Source: Petrolisthes cinctipes (Eukaryota; Arthropoda; Malacostraca; Decapoda; Porcellanidae). Taken from it: a DNA stretch of 64,000 bases. This document shows positions 1 to 11,689 of this stretch, in pieces (position 1 is the stretch's first letter; each line of letters begins with the position of its first letter). The position numbers were made by a program, and so were the translations under genes. The stretch covers positions 1,148,501-1,212,500 of the forward strand of contig JAWQEG010001395.1 in assembly GCA_033782935.1 (NCBI GenBank), written 5' to 3'. The notes beneath the pieces are model-generated. The model worked only from the letters and a program-made list of their open reading frames with translations. It was not told where the DNA came from and searched no databases.

Positions 1-84
1 ACATGCACATATTGACTTTGGGCACCAAAAATATCGATTTTCAGCATGTTTTGGGCCTGAATTTTGAAAATACTCTAACACGGA

Positions 85-261
85 GTAGGCATGTACAGAT
101 CGCTTCTGGGACCCCAAAATATCGAATTTTCAGGTGTTTAGGGCCAGAATTTGAGATATAAACGGGTACAGAAGATGCATGCACATATCGACTTTTGGGC
201 ACCTAAAAGATCGATTTTCAGTATGTTTTTGGCCTGTATTTTGAAAATACTCTAACACGGA
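85..261. repeat. Representative long monomer (177 bp)
   Basis: This copy runs from one gtaggcat block to the next. It is made of two related halves, 89-176 (88 bp) and 177-265 (89 bp, ending in the next copy's gtag). Both halves start with gcatgYacaKatcg and continue through a gggNNcc block, an aaaaKatcgaWttt block, a tgtttt block and a gcc-tWattt block. About two thirds of positions agree by eye with a single one-base gap. The long monomer is therefore an old dimer of a roughly 88-bp unit that now evolves as one unit. Confidence 0.9.
236..250. repeat. 15-bp dyad in long monomer (G·C-ended form)
   Basis: GTATTTTGAAAATAC is a perfect 7+1+7 inverted repeat. It recurs in many long monomers in both arrays. 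Other monomers carry imperfect versions such as GAATTTTGAAAATAC. Confidence 0.85.
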
Positions 262-409
262 GTAGGCATGTACAGATACCTTCTGGGACCCCTAAATATC
301 GAATTTTCGGGTGTTTTGGGACTGAATTTGAGATATCGACTTTTTGGCACCTAAAAGATCGATTTTTAGCATGTTTTTAGCCTATATTTTGAAAATATTC
401 TAGCACTGT
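262..409. repeat. Representative short monomer (148 bp)
   Basis: This copy is colinear with the 177-bp form but lacks the 29 bp from aaacgggtac to gcacatat. The junction is at 336^337, where gagatat runs straight into cgac. In the long form the missing segment is bounded by atat on both sides, which suggests a deletion between 4-bp microhomologies. The same junction recurs throughout both arrays, so it arose once and spread. A variant short form with gatatcgcctttacg is found from about 24.77 kb onward. Confidence 0.9.
384..398. repeat. 15-bp dyad in short monomer (A·T-ended form)
   Basis: ATATTTTGAAAATAT occupies the same monomer position as the dyad at 236-250. It differs at the two outermost bases only, and the two changes are complementary, so the perfect dyad is kept. 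Many right-array copies lose it (AAAACAT on the right arm). Confidence 0.85.
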
Positions 410-900
410 GTAGGCATGTACAGATTGCTTCTGGGACCCCAAAATATTGAATTTTCGGGTGTTTTGAGCCTGAATTTGAGATATAAACGGGTACAGAAGA
501 TACATGCACATATTGACTTTGGGCATCTAAAATATCGATTTTCAGCATGTTTTGGGCCTGTATTTTGAAAATACTCTATCACTGAGTAGGCATGTGCAGA
601 TTGCTTCTGGGACCCCAAAATATTGAATTTTCGGGTGTTTTGAGCCTGAATTTGAGATATAAACGGGTACTGAAGATGCATGCACATATCGACTTTTGTG
701 CACCTAAAAGATCGATTTTCAGTATGTTTTGAGCATGTATTTTGAAAATACTCTAACACGGAGTAGGCATGTACAGATACCTTCTGTGACCTCTAAATAT
801 CGAATTTTCGGGTGTTTTGGGACTGAATTTGAGATATCGACTTTTTGGCACCTAAAAGATCGATTTTTAGCATGTTTTTAGCCTATATTTTGAAAATATT

Positions 901-920
901 CTAGCACTGTACAGATTGCT
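901..920. repeat. 10-bp deletion variant of the monomer (first of twelve)
   Basis: Here gcactg joins directly to tacag. The usual agtaggcatg between them is missing, and the deletion is bounded by tg on both sides. The same junction occurs near 1400, 2390, 2914, 3405, 4721, 8041, 9208, 10700, 15850, 22677 and 23167 (the copy near 2390 has a further substitution). I see none in the right array. Phasing by gtaggcat skips these copies. Confidence 0.85.
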
Positions 921-2550
921 TCTGGGACCCCAAAATATTGAATTTTCGGGTGTTTTGAGCCTGAATTTGAGATATAAACGGGTATAGAAGATACATGCCC
1001 ATATTTACTTTGGGCACCAAAAATATCGATTTTCAGCATGTTTTGGGCCTGAATTTTGAAAATACTCTAACACGGAGTAGGCATGTACAGATCGCTTCTG
1101 GGACCCCAAAATATCGAATTTTCAGGTGTTTAGGGCCAGAATTTGAGATATAAACGGGTACAGAAGATGCATGCACATATTGACTTTGGGCATCTAAAAT
1201 ATCGATTTTCAGCATGTTTTGGGCCTGTATTTTGAAAATACTCTAACACGGAGTAGGCATGTACAGATAGCTTCTGGGACCCCTAAATATCGAATTTTCG
1301 GGTGTTTTGGGACTGAATTTGAGATATCGACATTTTGGCACCTAAAAGATCGATTTTTAGCATGTTTTTAGCCTATATTTTGAAAATATTCTAGCACTGT
1401 ACAGATTGCTTCTGGGACCCAAAATATTGAATTTTCGGGTGTTTTGAGCCTGAATTTGAGATATAAACGGGTACAGAAGATACATACACATATTGACTTT
1501 GGGCACCAAAAATATCGATTTTCAGCATGTTTTGGGCCTGAATTTTGAAAATACTCGAACACGGAGTAGGCATGTACAGATCGCTTCTGGGACCCCAAAA
1601 TATCGAATTTTCGGGTGTTTAGGGCCAGAATTTGAGATATAAACGGGTACAGAAGATGCATGCACATATCGACTTTTGGGCACCTAAAAGATCGATTTTC
1701 AGTATGTTTTTGGCCTGTATTTTGAAAATACTCTAACACGGAGTAGGAATGTACAGATACCTTCTGGGACCTCTAAATATCGAATTTTTGGGTGTTTTGG
1801 GACTGAATTTGAGATATCGATTTTTTGGCACCTAAAATGTCGATTTTTAGCATGTTTTTAGCCTATATTTTGAAAATATTCTAGCACTGTGTAGGCACGT
1901 ACAGATTGCTTCTGGGACCCCAAAATATTGAATTTTCGGGTGTTTTGAGCCTGAATTTGAGATATAAACGGGTACAGAAGATACATGCACATATTGACTT
2001 TGGGCATCTAAAATATCGATTTTCAGCATGTTTTTGGACTGTATTTTGAAAATACTCTAACACTGAGTAGGCATGTACAGATTGCTTCTGGGACCCCAAA
2101 ATATTGAATTTTCGGGTGTTTTGAGCCTGAATTTGAGATATAAACGGGTACTGAAGATGCATGCACATATCGACTTTTGTGAACCTAAAAGATCGATTTT
2201 CAGTATGTTTTGAGCATGTATTTTGAAAATACTCTAACACGGAGTAGGCATGTACAGATTGCTTCTGGGACCCCTAAATATCGAATTTTCGGGTGTTTTG
2301 GGACTGAATTTGAGATATCGACTTTTTGGCACCTAAAAGATCGATTTTTAGCATATTTTTAGCCTATATTTTGAAAATATTCTAGCACTGTAAAGCTTGC
2401 TTCTGGGACCCAAAATATTGAATTTTCGGGTGTTTTGAGCCTGAATTTGAGATATAAACGGGTACAGAAGATACATACACATATTGAGTTTGGGCACCAA
2501 AAATATCGATTTTTAGCATGTTTTTAGCCTATATTTTGAAAATATTCTAG

Positions 2551-2570
2551 CACTGAGTGCCTAGGCATGT
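2551..2570. repeat. Variant monomer junction with extra bases
   Basis: The usual gcactgagtaggcatg reads cactgagtgcctaggcatg here, which creates the 10-bp palindrome TGCCTAGGCA at 2558-2567. A related form, gagtgccaggcatg, occurs one monomer later near 2736. I did not see this insertion elsewhere in the window. Confidence 0.75.
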
Positions 2571-5214
2571 ACAGATTGCTTCTGGGACACCAAAATATTG
2601 AATTTTCGGGTGTTTTGAGCCTGAATTTGAGATATAAACGGGTACAGAAGATACATGCACATATTGACTTTGGGCATCTAAAATATCGATTTTCAGCATG
2701 TTTTGGGCCTGTATTTTGAAAATACTCTAACACTGAGTGCCAGGCATGTACAGATTGCTTCTGGGACCCCAAAATATTGAATTTTCGGGTGTTTTGAGCC
2801 TGAAATTGAGATATAAACGGGTACTGAAGATGCATGCACATATCGACTTTTTGGCACCTAAAAGATCGATTTTTAGCATTTTTTTAGCCTATATTTTGAA
2901 AATATTCTAGCACTGTACAGATTGCTTCTGGGACCCCAAAATATTGAATTTTCGGGTGTTTTGAGCCTGAATTTGAGATATAAACGGGTATAGAAGATAC
3001 ATGCACATATTGACTTTGGGCACCAAAAATATCGATTTTCAGCATGTTTTGGGCCTGAATTTTGAAAATACTCTAACACGGAGTAGGCATGTACAGATCG
3101 CTTCTGGGACCCCAAAATATCGAATTTTCAGGTGTTTAGGGCCAGAATTTGAGATATAAACGGGTACAGAAGATGCATGCACATATCGACTTTTGGGCAC
3201 CTAAAAGATCGATTTTCAGTATGTTTTTGGCCTGTATTTTGAAAATACTCTAACACGGAGTAGGCATGTACAGATACCTTCTGGGACCCCTAAATATCGA
3301 ATTTTCGGGTGTTTTGGGACTGAATTTGAGATATCGACTTTTTGGCACCTAAAAGATCGATTTTTAGCATGTTTTTAGCCTATATTTTGAAAATATTCTA
3401 GCACTGTACAGATTGCTTCTGGGACCCCAAAATATTGAATTTTCGGGTGTTTTGAGCCTGAATTTGAGATATAAACGGGTACAGAAGATACATGCACATA
3501 TTGACTTTGGGCACCAAAAATATCGATTTTCAGCATGTTTTGGGTCTGAATTTTGAAAATACTCTAACACGGAGTAGGCATGTACAGATCGCTTCTGGGA
3601 CCCCCAAATATCGAATTTTCGGGTGTTTTGAGCCTGAATTTGAGATATAAACGGGTACTGAAGATGCATGCACATATCGACTTTTGTGCACCTAAAAGAT
3701 CGATTTTCAGTATGTTTTGAGCATGTATTTTGAAAATACTCCAACACGGAGTAGGCATGTACAGATCGCTTCTGGGACCCCTAAATATCGAATTTTCGGG
3801 TGTTTTGGGACTGAATTTGAGATATCGACTTTTTGGCACCTAAAAGATCGATTTTTAGCATGTTTTTAGCCTATATTTTGAAAATATTCTAGCACTGAGT
3901 AGGCATGTACAGATTGCTTCTGGGACCCCAAAATATTGAATTTTCGGGTGTTTTGAGCCTGAATTTGAGATATAAACGGGTACAGAAGATACATGCACAT
4001 ATTGACTTTGGGCACCAAAATTATCGATTTTCAGCATGTTTTGGGCCTGTATTTTGAAAATACTCTAACACGGAGTAGGCATGTACAGATACCTTCTGGG
4101 ACCTCTAAATATCGAATTTTCGGGTATTTTGGGACTGAATTTGAGATATCGATTTTTTGGCACCTAAAATGTCGATTTTTAGCATGTTTTTAGCCTATAT
4201 TTTGAAAATATTCTAGCACTGAGTAGGCATGTACAGATTGCTTCTGGGACCCCAAAATATTGAATTTTCGGGTGTTTTGAGCCTGAATTTGATATATAAA
4301 CGGGTACAGAAGATACATGCACATATTGACTTTGGGCATCTAAAATATCGATTTTCAGCATGTTTTGGGCCTGTATTTTGAAAATACTCTAACACTGAGT
4401 AGGCATGTACAGATTGCTTCTGGGACCCCAAAATATTGAATTTTCGGGTGTTTTGAGCCTGAATTTGAGATATAAACGGGTACTGAAGATGCATGCACAT
4501 ATCGACTTTTGTGCACCTAAAAGATCGATTTTCAGTATGTTTTGAGCATGTATTTTGAAAATACTCTAACACGGAGTAGACATGTACAGATCGCTTCTGG
4601 GACCCCTACATATCGAATTTTCGGGTGTTTTGGGACTGAATTTGAGATATCGACTTTTTGGCACCTAAAAGATCGATTTTTAGCATGTTTTTAGCCTATA
4701 TTTTGAAAATATTCTAGCACTGTACAGATTGCTTCTGGGTCCCCAAAATATTGAATTTTCGGGTGTTTTGAGCCTGAATTTGAGATATAAACGGGTACAG
4801 AAGATACATGCACATATTGACTTTGGGCACCAAAAATATCGATTTTCAGCATGTTTTGGGTCTGAATTTTGAAAATACTCTAACACGGAGTAGGCACGTA
4901 CAGATCGCTTCTGGAACCCCAAAATATCGAATTTTCGGGTGTTTTGAGCCTGAATTTGAGATATAAACGGGTACTGAAGATGCATGCACATATCGACTTT
5001 TGGGCACCTAAAAGATCGATTTTCAGTATGTTTTGAGCATGTATTTTGAAAATACTCTAACACGGAGTAGGCATGTACAGATCGCTTCTGGGACCCCTAA
5101 ATATCGAATTTTCGGGTGTTTTGTGACTGAATTTGAGATATCGACTTTTTGGCACCTAAAAGATCGATTTTTAGCATGTTTTTAGCCTATATTTTGAAAA
5201 TATTCTAGCACTGA

Positions 5215-5715
5215 GTAGGCATGTACAGATTGCTTCTGGGACCCCAAAATATTGAATTTTCGGGTGTTTTGAGCCTGAATTTGAGATATAAACGGGTATA
5301 GAAGATACATGCACATATTGACTTTGGGTACCAAAAATATCGATTTTCAGCATGTTTTGGGCCTGAATTTTGAAAATACTCTAACACGGAGTAGGCATGT
5401 ACAGATCGCTTCTGGGACCCCAAAATATCGAATTTTCGGGTGTTTAGTGCCAGAATTTGAGATATTATCGGGTACAGAAGATGCATGCACATATCGACTT
5501 TTGGGCACTTAAAAGATCGATTTTCAGTATGTTTTGAGCATGTATTTTGAAAATACTCTAACACGGAGTAGGCATGTACAGATCGCTTCTAGGACCCCTA
5601 AATATCGAATTTTCGGGTGTTTTAGGACTGAATTTGAGATATCTACTTTTTGGCACCTAAAAGATCGATTTTTAGCATGTTTTTAGCCTATATTTTGAAA
5701 ATATTCTAGCACTGA
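5215..5715. repeat. Trimeric higher-order unit (501 bp), example copy 1
   Basis: Three monomers start at 5215, 5391 and 5568, with lengths 176, 177 and 148 bp. The last one carries the 29-bp deletion. The next unit begins at 5716 with the same order. This 501-bp trimer is the commonest higher-order unit of the left array. Adjacent monomers inside a unit differ more than corresponding monomers of neighbouring units, the normal sign of higher-order amplification. Confidence 0.85.
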
Positions 5716-6216
5716 GTAGGCATGTACAGATTGCTTCTGGGACCCCAAAATATTGAATTTTCGGGTGTTTTGAGCCTGAATTTGAGATATAAACGGGTAC
5801 AGAAGATACATGCACATATTGACTTTGGGCACCAAAAATATCGATTTTCTGCATGTTTTGGGCCTGAATTTTGAAAATACTCTAATACGGAGTAGGCATG
5901 TACAGATCGCTTCTGTGACCCCAAAATATCGAATTTTCGGGTGTTACGGGCCAGAATTTGATATATAAACGGGTACAGAAGATGAATGCACATATCGACT
6001 TTTGGGCCCTTAAAAGATCGATTTTCAGTATGTTTTTGGCCTGTATTTTGAAAATACTCTAACACGGAGTAGGCATGTACAGATACCTTCTGTGACCTCT
6101 AAATATCGAATTTTCGGGTGTTATGGGACTGAATTTGAGATATCGATTTTTTGGCACCTATAATATCGATTTTTAGCATGTTTTTAGCCTATATTTTGAA
6201 AATATTCTAGCACTGA
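5716..6216. repeat. Trimeric higher-order unit (501 bp), example copy 2
   Basis: Monomers start at 5716, 5892 and 6069 and the next unit at 6217, giving 176+177+148 bp as in the preceding unit. After 6217 the order is disturbed (6217 to 6393 is 176 bp, then 148 bp to 6541), so a monomer has been lost there and the trimer is not perfectly regular. Confidence 0.83.
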
Positions 6217-9200
6217 GTAGGCATGTACAGATTGCTTCTGGGACCCCAAAATATTGAATTTTGGGTGTTTTGAGCCTGAATTTGAGATATAAATGGGTAC
6301 TGAAGATGCATGCACATATCGACTTTTGTGCAGCTAAAAGATCGATTTTCAGTATGTTTTGAGCATGTATTTTGAAAATACTCTAACACGGAGTATACAT
6401 GTACAGATCGCTTCTGGGACCCCTAAATATCGAATTTTCGGGTGTTTTGGGACTGAATTTGAGATATCGACTATTTGGCACCTAAAATATCGATTTTTAG
6501 CATGTTTTTAGCCTATATTTTGAAAATATTCTAGCACTGTGTAGGCATGTACAGATTGCTTCTGGGACCCCAAAATATTCAATTTTAGGGTGTTTTGAGC
6601 CTGAATTTGAGATATAAACGGGTACAGAAGATACATGCACATATTGACTTTGGGCATCTAAAATATCGATTTTCAGCATGTTTTGGGCCTGTATTTTGAA
6701 AATACTCTAACACCAGTAGGCATGTACAGATTGCTTCTGGGACCCCAAAATATTGAATTTTCGGGTGTTTTGAGCCTGAATTTGAGATATAAACGGGTAC
6801 TGAAGATGCATGCACATATCGACTTTTGTGCACCTAAGAGATCGATTTTCAGTATGTTTTGAGCATGTATTTTGAAAATACTCTAACACGGAGTAGGCAT
6901 GTACAGATCGCTTCTGGGACCCCTACATATCGAATTTTTGGGTGTTTTGGGACTGAATTTGAGATATCGACTTTTTGGCACCTAAAAGATCGATTTTTAG
7001 CATGTTTTTAGCCTATATTTTGAAAATATTCTAGCACTGAGTAGGCATGTACAGATTGCTTCTGGGACCCCAAAATATTGAATTTTCGGGTGTTTTGAGC
7101 CTGAATTTGAGATATAAACGGGTACAGAAGATACATGCACATATTGACTTTGGGCACCAAAAATATCGATTTTCAGCATGTTTTGGGCCTGAATTTTGAA
7201 AATACTCTAACACGGAGTAGGGATGTACAGATCGCTTCTGGGACCCCAAAATATCGAATTTTCGGGTGTTTATGGCCAGAATTTGAGATATAAACGGGTA
7301 CAGAAGATGCATGCACATATCGACTTTTGGGCACCTGAAAGATCGATTTTCAGTATGTTTTTGGCCTGTATTTTGAAAATACTCTAACACAGAGTAGGCA
7401 TGTACAGATACCTTCTGGGACCTCTAAATATCGAATTTTCGGGTGTTTTGGGACTGAATTTGAGATATCGATTTTTTGGCACCTAAAATGTCGATTTTTA
7501 GCATGTTTTTAGCCTATATTTTGAAAATATTCTAGCACTGTGTAGGCATGTACAGATTGCTTCTGGGACCCTAAAATATTGAATTTTCGGGTGTTTTGAG
7601 CCTGAATTTGAGATATAAACGGGTACAGAAGATACATGCACATATTGACTTTGGGCATCTAAAATATCGATTTTCAGCATGTTTTGGGCCTGTATTTTGA
7701 AAATACTCTAACACTGAGTAGGCATGTACAGATTGCTTCTGGGACCCAAAAATATTGAATTTTCGGGTGTTTTGAGCCTGAATTTGAGATATAAACGGGT
7801 ACTGAAGATGCATGCACATATCGACTTTTGTGCACCTAAAAGATCGATTTTCAGTATGTTTTGAGCATGTATTTTGAAAATACTCTAACACGGAGTAGGC
7901 ATGTACAGATCGCTTCTGGGACCCCTAAATATCGAATTTTCGGGTGTTTTGGGACTGAATTTGAGATATCGACTTTTTGGCACCTAAAAGATCGATTTTT
8001 AGCATGTTTTTAGCCTATATTTTGAAAATATTCTAGCACTGTACAGATTGCTTCTGGGACTCCAAAATATTGAATTTTCGGGTGTTTTGAGCCTGAATTT
8101 GAGATATAAACGGGTACAGAAGATACATGCACATATTGACTTTGGGCACCAAAAATATCGATTTTCAGCATGTTTTGGGCCTGAATTTTGAAAATACTCT
8201 AACACGGAGTAGGCATGTACAGATCGCTTCTGGGACCCCAAAATATCGAATTTTCGGGTGTTTTGAGCCTGAATTTGAGATATAAACGGGTACAGAAGAT
8301 ACATGCACATATTGACTTTGGGCATCTAAAATATCGATTTTTAGCATGTTTTTAGCCTATATTTTGAAAATATTCTAGCACTGTGTAGGCATGTACAGAT
8401 TGCTTCTGGGACCCCAAAATATTGAATTTTCGGGTGTTTTGAGCCTGAATTTGAGATATAAACGGGTACAGAAGATACATGCACATATTAACTTTGGGCG
8501 CCAAAAATATCGATTTTCAGCATGTTTTGGGCCTGAAATTTGAAAATACTCTAACACGGAATAGGCATGTACAGATCGCTTCTGGGATCCCAAAATATCG
8601 AATTTTCGGGTGTTTAGGGCCAGAATTTGAGATATAAACGGGTACAGAAGATGCATGCACATATCGACTTTTGGGCACCTAAAAGATCGATTTTCAGTAT
8701 GTTTTTGGCCTGTATTTTGAAAATACTCTAACACGGAGTAGGCATGTACAGATACCTTCTGGGACCTCTAAATATCGAATTTTTGGGTGTTTTGGGACTG
8801 AATTTGAGATATCGATTTTTTGGCACCTAAAATATCGATTTTCATTATGTTTTTAGCCTATATTTTGAAAATATTCTAGCACTGTGTAGGCATGTACAGA
8901 TTGCTTCTGGGACCCCAAAATATTGAATTTTCGGGTGTTTTGAGCCTGAATTTGAGATATAATCGGGTACAGAAGATACATGCACATATTGACTTTGGGC
9001 ATCTAAAATATCGATTTTCAGCATGTTTTGGGCCTTTATTTTGAAAATACTCTAACACTGAGTAGGCATGTACAGATCGCTTCTGGGACCCCTAAATATC
9101 GAATTTTCGGGTGTTTTGGGACTGAATTTGAGACATCGACTTTTTGGCACCTAAAAGATCGATTTTTAGCATGTTTTTAGCCTATATTTTGAAAATATTC

Positions 9201-9709
9201 TAGCACTGTACAGATTGCTTCTGGGACCCCAAAATATTGAATTTTCGGGTGTTTTGAGCCTGAATTTGAGATATAAATGGGTACAGAAGATACATGCACA
9301 TATTGACTTTGGGAACCAAAAATATAGATTTTCAGCATGTTTTGGGCCTGAATTTTGAAAATACTCTAACACGGAGTAGGCATGTACAGATCGCTTCTGG
9401 GACCCCAAAATATCGAATTTTCGGGTGTTTTGAGCCTGAATTTGAGATATAAACGGGTACTGAAGATGCATGCACATATCGACTTTTGTGCACCTAAAAG
9501 ATCGATTTTCAGTATGTTTTGAGCATGTATTTTGAAAATACTCCAACACGGAGTAGGCATGCACAGATAGCTTCTGGGACCCCTAAATATCGAATTTTCG
9601 GGTGTTTTGGGACTGAATTTGAGATATCGACTTTTTGGCACCTAAAAGATCGATTTTTAGCATGTTTTTAGCCTATATTTTGAAAATATTCTAGCACTGA
9701 GTAGGCATG

Positions 9710-11650
9710 TACAGATTGCTTCTGGGACCCCAAAATATTGAATTTTCGGGTGTTTTGAGCCTGAATTTGAGATATAAACGGGTACAGAAGATACATGCAC
9801 ATATTGACTTTGGGCACCGAAAATATCGATTTTCAGCATGTTTTGGGCCTGAATTTTGAAAATACTCTAACACGGAGTAGGCATGTACAGATCGCTTCTG
9901 GGACCCCAAAATATCGAATTTTCGGGTGTTTAGGGCCAGAATTTGAGATATAAACGGGTACAGAAGATGCATGCACATATCGACTTTTGGGCACCTAAAA
10001 CATCGATTTTCAGTATGTTTTTGGCCTGTATTTTGAAAATACTCTAACACGGAGTAGGCATGTACAGATACCTTCTGGGACCTCTAAATATCGAATTTTC
10101 GTGTGTTATGGGACTGAATTTGAGATATAGATTTTTTGGCACCTATAATATCGATTTTTAGCATGTTTTTAGCCTATATTTTGAAAATATTATAGCACTG
10201 TGTAGGCATGTACAGATTGCTTCTGGGACCCCAAAATATTGAATTTTCGGGTGTTTTGAGCCTGAATTTGATATATAAACGGGTACAGAAGATACATGCA
10301 CATATTTACTTTGGGCATCTAAAATATCGATTTTCAGCATGTTTTGGGCCTGTATTTTGAAAATACTCTAACACTGAGTAGGCATGTACAGATTGCTTCT
10401 GGGACCCCAAAATATTGAATTTTCCGGTGTTTTGAGCCGGAATTTGAGATATAAACGGGTACTGAAGATGCATGCACATATCGACTTTTGTGCACCTAAA
10501 AGATCGATTTTCAGTATGTTTTGAGCATGTATTTTGAAAATACTCTAACACGGAGTAGGCATGTACAGATCGCTTCTGGGGCCCCTAAATATCGAATTTT
10601 CTGGTGTTTTGGGACTGAATTTGAGATATCGACTTTTTGGCACCTAATTGATCGATTTTTAGCATGTTTTTAGCCTATATTTTGAAAATATTCTAGCACT
10701 GTACAGATTGCTTCTGGGACCCCAAAATATTGAATTTTCGGGTGTTTTGAGCCTGAATTTGAGATATAAACGGGTACAGAAGATACATGCACATATTGAC
10801 TTTGGGCACCAAAAATATCGATTTTCAGCATGTTTTGGGCCTGAATTTTGAAAATACTCTTACACGGAGTAGGCATGTACAGATCGCTTCTGGGACCCTA
10901 AAATATCGAATTTTCGGGTGTTTAGGGCCAGAATTTGAGATATAAACGGGTACAGAAGATGCATGCACATATCGACTTTTGGGCACCTAAAACATCGATT
11001 TTCAGTATGTTTTTGGCCGGTATTTTGAAAATACTCTAACACGGAGTAGGCATGTACAGATACCTTCTGGGACCTCTAAATATCGAATTTTCGTGTGTTA
11101 TGGGACTGAATTTGAGATATAGATTTTTTGGCACCTATAATATCGATTTTTAGCATGTTTTTAGCCTATATTTTGAAAATATTATAGCACTGTGTAGGCA
11201 TGTACAGATTGCTTCTGGGACCCCAAAATATTGAATTTTCGGGTGTTTTGAGCCTGAATTTGATATATAAACGGGTACAGAAGATACATGCACATATTTA
11301 CTTTGGGCATCTAAAATATCGATTTTCAGCATGTTTTGGGCCTGTATTTTGAAAATACTCTAACACTGAGTAGGCATGTACAGATTGCTTCTGGGACCCC
11401 AAAATATTGAATTTTCCGGTGTTTTGAGCCGGAATTTGAGATATAAACGGGTACTGAAGATGCATGCACATATCGACTTTTGTGCACCTAAAAGATCGAT
11501 TTTCAGTATGTTTTGAGCATGTATTTTGAAAATACTCTAACACGGAGTAGGCATGTACAGATCGCTTCTGGGGCCCCTAAATATCGAATTTTCTGGTGTT
11601 TTGGGACTGAATTTGAGATATCGACTTTTTGGCACCTAAAAGATCGATTT
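9710..11650. repeat. Tandem duplication with 992-bp offset
   Basis: Sequence from about 9,710-10,650 recurs at about 10,702-11,642 with only a few substitutions. Shared rare variants include gatatagatttttt, attatagcactgtg, gggcccctaaat and ttctggtg. The offset equals two trimers, one with the 10-bp deletion (501+491). Edges are approximate because flanking monomers are themselves similar. Confidence 0.8.
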
Positions 11651-11689
11651 TTAGCATGTTTTTAGCCTATATTTTGAAAATATTCTAGC

